From IMG/VR virus record IMGVR_UViG_3300020183_000514, positions 1 through 22,075 of that record: a stretch of DNA of 22,075 bases; one strand, given 5' to 3'. Both the position numbers and the translations under genes were made by a program. Origin of the DNA: a virus. The notes under the pieces are model-generated. The model was not told the DNA's origin. It worked only from the letters and a program-made list of their open reading frames with translations, and did not search any database. This document shows positions 8,201 to 15,224 of this stretch, one piece after another; position 1 is the first letter of the stretch; each line of letters opens with the position of its first letter.

Positions 8201-9044
8201 TAGATGTTCTTGTGTTGGTAGCTGTTATTGTCTGTGTTGGTGTTTGAGTCTGTGTTGCTGTTTGGGTTTGTGTTGGTGTTTGTGTTGAAGTTTGAGTCGA
8301 TGTACGAGTAGGGGTTGCTGTAGGTGTAGGTGTACCTGTAGCTGAAACACCTTGCGTGGGTGTTCGAGTTTGCGTTGAAGTTGATGTCGGGGTTTGGGTT
8401 GATGTACGCGTTTCAGTTATTGTACGTGTTTGTGTGGGTGTCTGTGTCGATGTTGAAGTTAATGTAGATGTGGCTGTTCGTGTTGGTGTATTGGTGGGTG
8501 TGGGAGTTGATGTGTTTGTCGGTGTATTTGTTAATGAATTTGTAACAGTTCGTGTATTAGTTGATGTGTTTGTTGGTGTCGTGGTAGGTGTTTTTGTGGG
8601 TGTAGAAGTTGATGTTACTGTAGAGGTAGGTGTTTGAGTATTTGTCCTAGTGTTTGTAGATGTTTGTGTTTGAGTTGGTGTAAGCGTTAAAACTGCAGTT
8701 GGTGTACGGGTGACGCTTGAAGTAGGTGTATTAGTAGCAGTTCTAGATGATGTAAGAGATGGTGTAATTGTAGGTGTTCTTGTTTGTGTAGGTGTAAAGG
8801 TATTTGTTGATGTAGGTGTTGGGGTTTTTGTTTGTGTTGAAGTACTTGTTACAGTACTTGTAATGGTGGGTGTTGTAGTTGGTGTTTGGGTTGGGGTAAG
8901 AGTTTGAGTAGGTGTTTGAGTGGGTGTTTGGGTATTTGTTCTTGTTTGGGTAGGTGTAACTGTAGGAGTAGGTGTCGACGATGGTATAACTACAATATCT
9001 GCAACCGGTACAAGTCTGTCACTATTTGGATTAAACACCTTCAT
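5286..9044 (-). CDS. Giant Thr/Pro/Gln-repeat protein A, putative fibre (1252 aa)
   Basis: Residues 1-24 are non-repetitive. Residues about 25-1148 are low-complexity repeat dominated by T-Q-T-P-T-Q hexads, with RTSTQ, RTATN and KTPTQ variants. Residues 1149-1252 form a globular C-terminal domain with Cys at its start, a Cys-Cys pair and a Cys near the end. That domain is clearly homologous to the end of the 706-aa protein (TWSVLNxEGGDV, GCCD, TFNWTDP, RLAP, ATD). Charged residues in the repeat are nearly all Arg or Lys, so the shaft should be extended, hydrophilic and basic, mucin-like in composition. There is no signal peptide or membrane segment. The gene lies between gp15 and the portal and has TATAAATA, the exact T4 late consensus, nine bases before ATG. 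I infer a long virion fibre or whisker with a tip domain; an internal structural role cannot be excluded. Confidence 0.85.
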   Translation of the reverse strand: MKVFNPNSDRLVPVADIVVIPSSTPTPTVTPTQTRTNTQTPTQTPTQTLTPTQTPTTTPTITSTVTSTSTQTKTPTPTSTNTFTPTQTRTPTITPSLTSSRTATNTPTSSVTRTPTAVLTLTPTQTQTSTNTRTNTQTPTSTVTSTSTPTKTPTTTPTNTSTNTRTVTNSLTNTPTNTSTPTPTNTPTRTATSTLTSTSTQTPTQTRTITETRTSTQTPTSTSTQTRTPTQGVSATGTPTPTATPTRTSTQTSTQTPTQTQTATQTQTPTQTITATNTRTSTQTSTQTQTPTQTKTPTQTRTSTQTTTPTNTSTSTQTRTSTQTPTQTQTPTQTQTPTQTQTATNTRTTTSTPGSSPTPTQTKTTTQTSTQTQTQTQTQTPTQTQTPTQTQTPTQTRTSTQTRTSTITSTQTQTSTQTKTPTQTRTSTQTSTPTSTPTQTVTSTQTQTSTQTPTPTRTDTQTPTQTQTPTQTKTSTQTQTPTRTSTQTPTQTQTPTQTQTPTQTRTATQISTQTPTQTQTPTQTRTSTQTPTQTQTSTQTRTSTQTPTQTQTPTQTRTATNTRTSTQTPTQTQTPTQTRTATQTRTTTQTSSNTPTQTRTSTQTRTSTQTITSTSTIGVTATPTQTQTPTQTQTPTQTETPTQTRTSTNTRTSTQTRTSTQTPTQTQTPTQTRTSTQTSTNTSTQTQTPTQTQTPTQTQTPTQTRTSTQTSTNTPTQTQTPTQTQTPTQTRTSTQTRTSTQTPTQTQTPTQTQTPTQTQTPTQTRTSTQTRTSTQTPTQTQTPTQTQTPTQTQTPTQTQTPTQTQTPTQTQTPTQTRTSTQTPTQTQTPTQTRTATNTRTSTQTLTQTQTPTQTPTQTQTQTSTQTRTQTPAATKTQTRTSTQTPTHTQTPTHTQTPTQTQTSTQTQTPTQTQTPTQTQTPTQTRTATNTRTNTQTPTQTQTSTQTPTQTQTQTQTQTQTPTQTQTTTQTRTSTNTRTNTPTQTQTPTQTQTSTHTQTPTQTRTSTSTRTSTQTPTQTQTPTQTQTPTQTQTFTPTQTRTSTNTRTSTQTRTRSQTPTQTRTATSTRTSTQTPTATKTAIPTRTKSPTQTRTSTSTRTSTQSPTATKTPGVSATRTPTPSRTATQTPTKTRTATQTRTSTRTPTGTGIACGNPLTQTWSVLNNEGGDVTDLSWSVTTNPNGATVSFTASPISVDWAQQITLGTIAGCCDTNIPIQLTFNWTDPDDGTPKSRLAPDPATDFCGFGSSYTLVLS
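5289..5600 (-). other. C-terminal Cys-containing tip domain of repeat protein A
   Basis: This is the non-repetitive end of protein A, about 104 residues. It shares nearly colinear similarity with the end of the 706-aa protein [57 protein letters not shown], and ATDFC/ATDYC. The conserved cysteines may form disulfides or bind metal. I do not recognise a named family. The composition suggests a beta-sandwich. Confidence 0.7.
6483..7463 (-). repeat. 153-bp duplication within the repeat of protein A
   Basis: Bases 6483-6635 match 7311-7463 with two mismatches (6511/7339 and 6607/7435). The offset is 828 bases, which is 46 units of 18 bases, so the copy preserves both frame and hexad register. 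Confidence 0.85.
6625..6714 (-). repeat. Five perfect tandem 18-bp units
   Basis: ggtgtttgtgtctgtgtt is repeated five times without a change, followed by a partial sixth copy. Each unit encodes the hexad Q-T-Q-T-P-T in protein A. Confidence 0.95.
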
Positions 9045-9053
9045 GGTTACATA

Positions 9054-9061
9054 TATTTATA
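9054..9061 (-). promoter_or_regulatory. Late promoter TATAAATA before repeat protein A
   Basis: This is an exact copy of the T4 late promoter consensus TATAAATA, ending nine bases before ATG 9044, in a 79-base AT-rich gap. By T4 geometry transcription would begin about four bases before the start codon. Confidence 0.7.
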
Positions 9062-9094
9062 AAAAAATATTAAATCACAAACACGTGCAATATT
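9061..9094 (-). terminator. Possible weak terminator between repeat genes B and A
   Basis: On the coding strand, AATATT (9094-9089) can pair with AATATT (9071-9066), with an inner CAC/GTG pair in the loop, followed by a run of T. It lies in the 79-base gap just before the TATAAATA of protein A, a sensible place to end the upstream transcript. The stem is weak. Confidence 0.25.
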
Positions 9095-9123
9095 AATTTA
9101 ATTTCTATAATAAATAGTGTTTA

Positions 9124-11931
9124 TTATGATGGGCTGTAAGTTAAAATACATGGGTCACCGTAGGTAGCAGCATGCACACCAGGATATTGAGCTAAAATAG
9201 TTGAAATAAAGGTTGAATATAACCAATATGGTGAATGTTGTGATACAACTGTACAGAGAGGGGGTACTTTAAACCAATTATACACAAGTTCAACACATGT
9301 AGTATCCATTGATGGTGAGAAACTATCTATAGCTGCTTGGTTGAATCTAAGCATGTATAATTGTTTACTTGTACCTGCGGCTACAGTACCCATACTAGCA
9401 CTACTAACTACTTCACAACTTGCACCAGCTCCGTCTATATTACTATTAGCATTCACTGATTGACTTACCCCTACTAAAGGACATTGTGGTTCAGGGTTAC
9501 TAATAACAAGCGTGATATAATACCAACCACCTTCTGGACCCGAGGCTGGTGTAGTGGTGGGAGTTTGTGTTGCTGTTTTACTACGTGTTCTAGTTGCTGT
9601 TCTTGTAGAAGTCGAAGTTCTTGTAGGGGTGGGTGTAACCCCTTCAGATGTAGGGGTTCTTGTTTGTGTAGGTGTTTGTGTTGGTGTTTGTGTTTGTGTT
9701 GGTGTTTGTGTAGATGTAGGTGTTTGTGTACGTGTTCTTGTGCTACTAGCTGTTCTTGTATTAGTAGGTGTTCTTGTGTGAGTTGGGGTTTGAGTCTGAG
9801 TTGGTGTTTGTGTTTGTGTGGGTGTTTGTGTTTGAGTAGGTGTTTGAGTTTGTGTTGGTGTTTGAGTTTGGGTTGGTGTTTGAGTTTGTGTAGGTGTTTG
9901 AGTTTGTGTAGGTGTCTGCGTTGGTGTCTGAGTTTGTGTCGGTGTTTGAGTCTGAGTTGGGGTTTGAGTCTGAGTTGGTGTCTGAGTTTGTGTTGGTGTT
10001 TGAGTTTGTGTAGGTGTTTGAGTCTGAGTTGGTGTTTGTGTAGGTGTTTGTGTTTGTGTTGATGTTTGTGTTTGTGTTGATGTTTGTGTTTGTGTTGGTG
10101 TTTGAGTTTGTGTGGGTGTTTGAGTCTGAGTTGGTGTTTGTGTTTGTGTAGATGTTTGAGTTTGTGTGGATGTCTGAGTCGGTGTAGGTGTAGCAGTAAC
10201 CCCTGAAGTAGGTGTAGCTGTTCTCGTTTGGGTATTTGTTCTTGTTTGTGTAGGTGTTCTTGTTTGTGTAGGTGTTTGTGTTTGCGTTGGAGTTTGAGTT
10301 TGGGTTGGTGTTTGAGTTTGGGTGGAAGTTTGAGTAGATGTTATTGTTTGTGTTGGTGTTGAAGTTCTTGTTTGTGTAGCTGTTCTTGTTTGTGTTGGTG
10401 TCTGAGTTTGTGTAGGTGTTTGAGTCTGAGTTGGTGTTTGTGTTGAAGTCCTTGTTTGAGTTGGTGTTCTTGTTTGTGTGGGGGTCTGTGTTTGTGTTGA
10501 AGTTTGTGTTGATGTTTGCGTTTGAGTTGGTGTGGGTGAACCACCAGGTGTAGATGTACTTGTTCTCGTTTGGGTGGCTGTTCTTGTTTGTGTTGGTGTT
10601 TGAGTTTGTGTGGGTGTTTGAGTTTGTGTTGGAGTGTTTGTTCTTGTTTGTGTAGATGTTCTTGTTTGAGTTTGTGTTCTAGTTTGAGTTGATGTTTGTG
10701 TTTGTGTAGGTGTAGGTGAACTTTCAGGTGTAGATGTACTTGTTCTTGTATTAGTAGGTGTTTGTGTTTGAGTTGGGGTTTGAGTTTGTGTTGATGTTTG
10801 AGTTTGAGTTGGTGTTTGAGTTTGAGTTGGTGTTTGTGTGGATGTTTGTGTTTGGGTGGGGGTTTGGGTTTGAGTGGGGGTTTGGGTTTGTGTACCTGTT
10901 TTAGTTTGAGTGGGGGTTTGTGTTGCTGTTCTTGTTTGTGTAGGTGTTTGGGTTGCAGAAACACCTTGTGTTGGTGTAGATGTTCTCGTTTGAGTAGATG
11001 TCCTTGTTTGTGTAGATGTTCTTGTTGGGGTAGATGTTCTTGTAACGGTACTTGTAGACGTCCTTGTTTGTGTGGATGTTTGAGTAGAAGTTGACGTTTT
11101 TGTTGATGTTGAAGTATTTGTTCTTGTTTGAGTACTTGTTCTTGTTTGTGTAGATGTTTGGGTTTGAGTAGGCGTTGGTGTTTGTGTTTGTGTGGATGTG
11201 GGTGTTTGAGTCGGTGTTACAGTACTTGTTGGCGTTGAAGTAGCTGTAAATATTTGCGTTGATGTAGCTGTTCTTGTTTGGGTAGCTGTTTGTGTTGGTG
11301 TTTTTGAGCTGGTTAAACTACTTGTTGGGGTACGTGTTGATGTCACAGTACTTGTTACGGTACGTGTTTGAGTAGGTGTTTGTGTGGGTGTCGCTGTACC
11401 GATAGGTGTTGAAGTACGTGTTTGAGTAGTTGTTTGTGTTGGTGTAAGTGTAATATTACATGTTGGTGTAGATGTTTTAGTAACTGTTGATGTGCTTGTG
11501 GATGTTCTTGTTTGTGTTGAGGTGTTGGACCTAGTTAAAGTTGATGTTCTTGTACTAGTTTGTGTTCTTGTTCTTGTACGTGACTTTGTAGGTGTATTTG
11601 TACTAGTAGGTGTAGGGGTTGATGTGTTGCTTGCTGTAGGTGTTGGTGTTACGGTGGAAGTTACATGTTGTGTAGGTGTAGGTGTACGGGACTTTGTGGG
11701 TGTTTGTGTTCTTGTTTGCGTTGTTGTTCTTGTTCTCGTTACAGAAGGTGTAGGTGTTTGAGTTTTGGTTGTATTACTTGTTTTTGTTTGAGTTGGAGTT
11801 TGAGTTTGTGTTGCGGTATTTGTAGGTGTTTGAGTGGGTGTACATGTAGATGTAACATCTATAAAACCATCTCTCCCAAATGGTTTCAAAAGACCTATTA
11901 AATTATTTTTCTTAAAGTAATTGTTACCCAT
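9124..11931 (-). CDS. Giant Thr/Pro/Gln-repeat protein B, putative fibre (935 aa)
   Basis: The architecture matches proteins A and C: N-terminal residues 1-29 (with the LLKPFGRDGF segment), a repeat shaft from about 30 to 795, and a C-terminal domain from about 796 to 935. The shaft is the same TPTQTQ-type hexad repeat with GVSAT/GVTAT and SPTPTQ spacers. The C-terminal domain differs from that of A and C: about 140 residues, six cysteines, and aromatic-rich segments such as GGWYYITLVIS and SPYWLYSTF. This looks like a different tip on the same type of shaft. The ATG at 11931 has CATAAATA ten bases upstream, overlapping the TAA of the 706-aa gene. A fibre or adhesin role is inferred. No enzyme signature is seen. 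Confidence 0.85.
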   Translation of the reverse strand: MGNNYFKKNNLIGLLKPFGRDGFIDVTSTCTPTQTPTNTATQTQTPTQTKTSNTTKTQTPTPSVTRTRTTTQTRTQTPTKSRTPTPTQHVTSTVTPTPTASNTSTPTPTSTNTPTKSRTRTRTQTSTRTSTLTRSNTSTQTRTSTSTSTVTKTSTPTCNITLTPTQTTTQTRTSTPIGTATPTQTPTQTRTVTSTVTSTRTPTSSLTSSKTPTQTATQTRTATSTQIFTATSTPTSTVTPTQTPTSTQTQTPTPTQTQTSTQTRTSTQTRTNTSTSTKTSTSTQTSTQTRTSTSTVTRTSTPTRTSTQTRTSTQTRTSTPTQGVSATQTPTQTRTATQTPTQTKTGTQTQTPTQTQTPTQTQTSTQTPTQTQTPTQTQTSTQTQTPTQTQTPTNTRTSTSTPESSPTPTQTQTSTQTRTQTQTRTSTQTRTNTPTQTQTPTQTQTPTQTRTATQTRTSTSTPGGSPTPTQTQTSTQTSTQTQTPTQTRTPTQTRTSTQTPTQTQTPTQTQTPTQTRTATQTRTSTPTQTITSTQTSTQTQTPTQTQTPTQTQTPTQTRTPTQTRTNTQTRTATPTSGVTATPTPTQTSTQTQTSTQTQTPTQTQTPTQTQTPTQTQTSTQTQTSTQTQTPTQTPTQTQTPTQTQTPTQTQTPTQTQTPTQTQTPTQTQTPTQTPTQTQTPTQTQTPTQTQTPTQTQTPTQTQTPTQTQTPTQTQTPTHTRTPTNTRTASSTRTRTQTPTSTQTPTQTQTPTQTPTQTRTPTSEGVTPTPTRTSTSTRTATRTRSKTATQTPTTTPASGPEGGWYYITLVISNPEPQCPLVGVSQSVNANSNIDGAGASCEVVSSASMGTVAAGTSKQLYMLRFNQAAIDSFSPSMDTTCVELVYNWFKVPPLCTVVSQHSPYWLYSTFISTILAQYPGVHAATYGDPCILTYSPS
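9127..9546 (-). other. C-terminal domain of repeat protein B, unlike A and C
   Basis: These are the roughly 140 non-repetitive residues at the end of protein B. The cysteines fall in PQCPL, ASCEV, TTCVEL, PLCTV and DPCIL contexts, and aromatic residues cluster near the middle and end. I see no convincing residue-level alignment with the tip domain shared by A and C. It may be a diverged or replaced tip; the family is not recognised. Confidence 0.6.
9547..11844 (-). repeat. Degenerate 18-bp (6-aa) coding repeat tract of protein B
   Basis: This is about 2.3 kb of the same GT-rich (plus strand) hexad-coding repeat as in protein A. The longest regular part is near 9780-10190, where TPTQTQ units follow one another with third-position differences. 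Spacers interrupt the tract near 9630 (EGVTPT), 10190-10212 (SGVTATP), 10530-10552 (PGGSPTP), 10718-10740 (PESSPTP) and 10950-10975 (QGVSATQ). Confidence 0.93.
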
Positions 11932-11941
11932 TTTGTTTAAT

Positions 11942-11949
11942 TATTTATG
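11942..11949 (-). promoter_or_regulatory. Late-type motif CATAAATA before repeat protein B
   Basis: CATAAATA ends ten bases before ATG 11931 and overlaps the TAA stop of the 706-aa gene. Confidence 0.6.
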
Positions 11950-14065
11950 ATAGAACCACTGTGTATGTATTAACTATACCGGGTAAGCAATAATCTGTTG
12001 CATCTATAGGTGCTAGCCTATATTTTGGTAAACTTGTAATAGGATCTGTCCAATTAAATGTAATTTGGAATGTAAGTATTGAATCGCAACAACCATATGT
12101 TGTACCCAATAACCTAGTTTCTGTAAATGGTATATATAATGGCTGAGGTTGAAAACTAATAATAACACCATCAGGGTTGTTTATCGACCATGTAAGGTCA
12201 TTAACATCGCCACCTTCACTGTTTAATACTGACCATGTGAGTAATTTAGGTGCATTACATGGTGGTAATGGGGTCGGTGTAGGTGTAGATGTTCGCGTCG
12301 GGGTTTGAGTAGCTATTCTTGTAGGTGTAGATGTTCTTGTTTGCGTTGCTGTTCTTGTTTGTGTTGCTGTTCTTGTGCGTGTAGAAGTTTGTGTTGCTGT
12401 TCTTGTTTGTGTTGCTGTTCTTGTTTGTGTTGCTGTTCTTGTGCGTGTAGGTGTCTGGGTATTTGTTCTTGTTTGCGTGGGTGTTTGTGTAGATGTTTGT
12501 GTTGCTGTTGGTGTTCTTGTCTGGGTAGGTGTATTAGTGGGTGTAGATGTTTGTGATCTTGTATTGGTAGCTGTTCTAGTCTGTGTAGGTGTTTGAGTTT
12601 GTGTTGATGTTTGCGTTGGTGTTTGGGTTTGTGTTGGTGTTTGCGTTGGTGTTTGGGTTTGTGTTGATGTTTGAGTTTGTGTAGATGTTTGTGTTTGTGT
12701 AGGTGTTTGTGTAGGTGTATATGATTTTGTTCTTGTAGTTGTTGGTGTTCTTGTATTTGTACCTGTTTGAGTTTGGGTTGATGTTGATGTTTTTGTTCTT
12801 GTGTTTGTAGGTGTTCTTGTTTGCGTAACTGTTTGCGTTTGGGTAGGTGTTTGAGTTTGTGTTGGTGTTTCGGTGCTTGTTCTTGTACTTGTTGGTGTAG
12901 CTGTAGCAGTCACCCCAATTGTTGGTGTGGATGTTCTTGTAGGGGTAGATGTTCTCGTGGGGGTAGATGTTCTCGTTTGTGTGCAAGTTTGGGTACCTGT
13001 ACTTGTTCTCGTATTGGTTGGTGTTCTTGTTTGAGTTGGGGTGGAAGAACGGGTTGACGTTCTTGTGTTGGTTGGTGTACGTGTAGATGTCTGAGTGCAT
13101 GTTGCTGTTCTTGTATTTGTTGCTGTTCTTGTATTTGTTTGTGTTGATGTACGTGTTTGGGTTGGTGTCTGTGTTTGTGTAGATGTAGCTGTATTTGTAG
13201 CTGTTCTTGTGTTGGTAGCTGTTCTTGTATTACTTGACGTTCTAGTTATAGTTATCGTTCTAGTTTGTGTTGCTGTTTGAGTTATAGATTTAGTTTGAGT
13301 GCTTGTTCTTGTTTGAGTTGGTGTCTGTGTTTGTGTAGATGTTTGAGTTTGAGTAGGTGTTTGTGTGGAAGTTTTTGTCGATGTAGGTGTAATATCAGGT
13401 GTTCTTGTAACTGAACTTGTATTAGATCTAGTCACTGTACCTGTTCTTGTTGATGTAGATGTTCTTGTTTGTGTATTAGTAGATGTACTTGTAATTGTAG
13501 CAGTTCTTGTTACGCTTGGTGTAGGTGTTGAAGTACTGGTGCGTGTGCTTGTAGCGGTTCTTGTGCTTGTGTTAGTAGCTGTTTGTGTGGGTGTATTTGT
13601 AGATGTTTTTGTTTGAGTTGATGTTGAAGTTCTTGTGTTTGTCGGTGTTCTAGTTGATGTTTGTGTTGGTGTTTGTGTAGGTGTTCTAGTATTGGTGGGT
13701 GTATTTGAAGCTGTACTCGTTATTGTATTTGTTCTTGTAGATGTACTTGTACGTGTCGATGTATTCGTTGCAGTATAAGTTGGTGTCGAAGTTTGTGTTG
13801 AAGTTGAAGTGCGTGTTGAAGTTTGTGTAGCAGTATTAGTACGAGTATTAGTAGCTGTGGCTGTCCTAGTAGAAGTTGATGTACGAGTACGAGTACTAGT
13901 TGGTGTATTTGTTGGTGTATTTGTTACTGTTGGTGTTAAAGTTAAAGTTTTAGTTTGAGTGGGTGTATTTGTTGGTGTCGGTGTTTGGGTAATCGCTAAA
14001 CCGTCAGAAGGAATAAACGGTGATAATTTATCTGCTAAATCACGTTGTACGTAAAACTCTGACAT
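11945..14065 (-). CDS. Giant Thr/Pro/Gln-repeat protein C, putative fibre (706 aa)
   Basis: This is the first repeat gene in transcription order. Residues 1-26 (with KLSPFIPSDGLAI) resemble the N-terminus of protein B (LLKPFGRDGFIDV), suggesting a shared attachment piece. Residues about 27-601 are Thr-rich repeat, less regular than in A and B, with many RTSTST and RTATNT units. Residues 602-706 are a globular domain homologous to the end of protein A. The shaft has almost no acidic residues. The gene ends 13 bases before protein B and starts 20 bases after gp15. CTTAAATA lies nine bases before ATG. I infer a virion fibre; mucin-like composition makes O-glycosylation conceivable but unproven. 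Confidence 0.85.
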   Translation of the reverse strand: MSEFYVQRDLADKLSPFIPSDGLAITQTPTPTNTPTQTKTLTLTPTVTNTPTNTPTSTRTRTSTSTRTATATNTRTNTATQTSTRTSTSTQTSTPTYTATNTSTRTSTSTRTNTITSTASNTPTNTRTPTQTPTQTSTRTPTNTRTSTSTQTKTSTNTPTQTATNTSTRTATSTRTSTSTPTPSVTRTATITSTSTNTQTRTSTSTRTGTVTRSNTSSVTRTPDITPTSTKTSTQTPTQTQTSTQTQTPTQTRTSTQTKSITQTATQTRTITITRTSSNTRTATNTRTATNTATSTQTQTPTQTRTSTQTNTRTATNTRTATCTQTSTRTPTNTRTSTRSSTPTQTRTPTNTRTSTGTQTCTQTRTSTPTRTSTPTRTSTPTIGVTATATPTSTRTSTETPTQTQTPTQTQTVTQTRTPTNTRTKTSTSTQTQTGTNTRTPTTTRTKSYTPTQTPTQTQTSTQTQTSTQTQTPTQTPTQTQTPTQTSTQTQTPTQTRTATNTRSQTSTPTNTPTQTRTPTATQTSTQTPTQTRTNTQTPTRTRTATQTRTATQTRTATQTSTRTRTATQTRTATQTRTSTPTRIATQTPTRTSTPTPTPLPPCNAPKLLTWSVLNSEGGDVNDLTWSINNPDGVIISFQPQPLYIPFTETRLLGTTYGCCDSILTFQITFNWTDPITSLPKYRLAPIDATDYCLPGIVNTYTVVLS
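11948..12262 (-). other. C-terminal Cys-containing tip domain of repeat protein C
   Basis: This domain of about 105 residues (602-706) is homologous to the C-terminus of protein A. Shared landmarks in order are WSVLNSEGGDV, LTWS, GCCD, FNWTDP, RLAP and ATDYC, both ending in VVLS/LVLS. Conservation of the tip while the shafts differ in length and register supports a discrete folded unit. Confidence 0.7.
12263..13987 (-). repeat. Degenerate Thr-rich coding repeat tract of protein C
   Basis: This is about 1.7 kb with a GT-biased plus strand. It is less regular than the tracts of A and B: hexads alternate with RTSTST, NTRTATNT and TPTRTSTPTRTS runs. One GVTATAT spacer lies near 12897-12922. A TRTATQ run near 12345-12450 shows short near-perfect tandem copies. 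Confidence 0.88.
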
Positions 14066-14074
14066 ATTATTATA

Positions 14075-14082
14075 TATTTAAG
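14075..14082 (-). promoter_or_regulatory. Late-type motif CTTAAATA before repeat protein C
   Basis: CTTAAATA ends nine bases before ATG 14065, within the 20-base gap after gp15. Confidence 0.5.
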
Positions 14083-14085
14083 TTA

Positions 14086-15219
14086 TTATTGTATTACACC
14101 CGTAATATATGTTTTATAACCTGATTCATTTGAAATTATTATACTATAGTTAGTTGCAGAACTAATTGGCGGAAGTGTTATAGATATAGCATTTTCAAAA
14201 TAATCTATATTACCACCATTTTTAACAATTTCATACGCGCTAAATGGTGGGTTTGTAGCAGATACAGATGTATTAGAGTAAAAATTAACACTTGATAACG
14301 TAGGCAAAATTCCTAGTGTGTTTGCAGATAAAAACACCTTTTTAGTATATTCCATTTGCGGTAATGTACTAAAAAATGCTCCTCTAATAAATATTACAGG
14401 TAAATTACCTATATACAGAGTTGTTGTTGTAGCTTTATTACCGTCAAAGATAAACGACGTTTCAGTACTTGATAAAGCAGGTAATGCCTTTATTTGCAAC
14501 GTATCAACAGATGCAGATAAAGAATTATTATACCTTACTAAATCGTCAATAGTTGTATTGAGATCTACATCTATTGCACTTACCCCGTAAAAATTTGTGT
14601 CAATAGTGTATATGTTACCAACAGGGTTGTTGTCATTTCTAAACATCCAACCTTTAATTGTAAATGAAGTATCTGCAGTTATTCTATATTTTGAACTACC
14701 ATCTAATTCAGTGGGGTAATTCATACTAATCGAACCTGACCATAACACTTCTGATCTTATTTCTTGTAGATATGGTAAGTTTACATCTTTAGGGACTTTC
14801 CACGAAATAATAATATACGGATTCGTATAAGGTATAAAATTTGTTAATATTTGATCAAGATCAGTTTGATACTTAGTTATTATAGACATTGATACGTCTA
14901 TATTAACAGGAATAGGGGTTTTATAAAAATAGGATTTGCTTACACTATTTTCATAAAACCCGTCCAACTTATTGAAAACACGTGACTCGTCACGTGATAT
15001 ACTCGATATATTGACAGCAATACATGGTATATCTATATTTTGAGCTTTGTTAACTAAATCATATAAAACCCTTTGTTTTGGTGAATAAAGGTATCTGACA
15101 TTTATTTTACTTACAACATTACGGTTATTATCAAATCTTTTTATTACAATACTATCAAAAGCATTACAAAATTGTGTAAGTAAATCTTTTACTTCAAAAT
15201 GAAAGGTTTCAAACTTCAC
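14086..15219 (-). CDS. 15: Tail sheath stabiliser/completion protein, T4 gp15 family
   Basis: The N-terminal 210 residues align in order with T4 gp15, the ring protein that caps the sheath and joins the tail to the head: FDSIVIKRF, KINVRYLYSPKQR, PCIAVNISSISRDESR, VNIDVSMSIITKYQTDLDQIL, FIPYTNPY, and FTIKGWMF. T4 gp15 is 272 aa; this protein has about 165 more residues at the C-terminus, rich in Ser, Thr, Asn and Ile and looking like Ig-type beta domains. I chose the GTG at 15219 because AATAAATA lies exactly five bases upstream, as at other virion genes, and because it gives the same 28-residue distance to the IKR motif as T4. The alternative is the in-frame TTG at 15246, which overlaps the helicase stop by eight bases and adds nine residues. 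Confidence 0.85.
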   Translation of the reverse strand: MKFETFHFEVKDLLTQFCNAFDSIVIKRFDNNRNVVSKINVRYLYSPKQRVLYDLVNKAQNIDIPCIAVNISSISRDESRVFNKLDGFYENSVSKSYFYKTPIPVNIDVSMSIITKYQTDLDQILTNFIPYTNPYIIISWKVPKDVNLPYLQEIRSEVLWSGSISMNYPTELDGSSKYRITADTSFTIKGWMFRNDNNPVGNIYTIDTNFYGVSAIDVDLNTTIDDLVRYNNSLSASVDTLQIKALPALSSTETSFIFDGNKATTTTLYIGNLPVIFIRGAFFSTLPQMEYTKKVFLSANTLGILPTLSSVNFYSNTSVSATNPPFSAYEIVKNGGNIDYFENAISITLPPISSATNYSIIISNESGYKTYITGVIQ

Positions 15220-15224
15220 ATAGT

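Larger units (their letters stand above)
5604..8978 (-). repeat. Degenerate 18-bp (6-aa) coding repeat tract of protein A
   Basis: This is a continuous tract of about 3.4 kb built on an 18-base unit encoding Q-T-Q-T-P-T. The plus strand is almost purely G and T, and the coding strand A and C. Most units differ at third positions, but some stretches are perfect: five identical tandem copies of ggtgtttgtgtctgtgtt at 6625-6714, and two more at 8035-8070. A 153-bp segment at 6483-6635 recurs at 7311-7463 with two mismatches. Non-hexad spacers ([17 protein letters not shown]) break the tract at intervals. Confidence 0.95.

Noticed and set aside
6342-8907. Plus-strand open frames rich in Cys/Leu/Trp or Val/Gly opposite repeat protein A
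   Set aside because: They are the reverse reading of the GT-rich hexad repeat, which lacks stops in several frames. They have no start context and no natural protein composition.
10341-10964. A 207-codon minus-strand frame in a different phase within repeat protein B (HKLKHQHK-type)
   Set aside because: It is a frame-shifted reading of the same repeat; it has no independent start signal and lies wholly inside the longer gene.
12576-13100. A 174-codon minus-strand frame within repeat protein C (NTNTNPNTN-type)
   Set aside because: Frame-shifted shadow of the repeat, wholly inside the 706-aa gene.
9484-13616. Plus-strand open frames opposite repeat proteins B and C
   Set aside because: Same cause: shadows of the low-complexity coding repeat, composed of CRCLCRCL-type or VGVLVxVxV-type runs.
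5604-13987. CRISPR array
   Set aside because: The repeats are contiguous, coding and in phase with long open frames; there are no unique spacers of constant length between identical repeats.
5604-13987. Diversity-generating retroelement variable region
   Set aside because: No reverse transcriptase, template repeat or adenine-specific variation is visible; the variation is mostly third-position and unit number.
5604-13987. G-quadruplex-forming tract on the plus strand
   Set aside because: The strand is G/T-rich but G runs are mostly single or double; sets of four GGG runs at short spacing are not seen.
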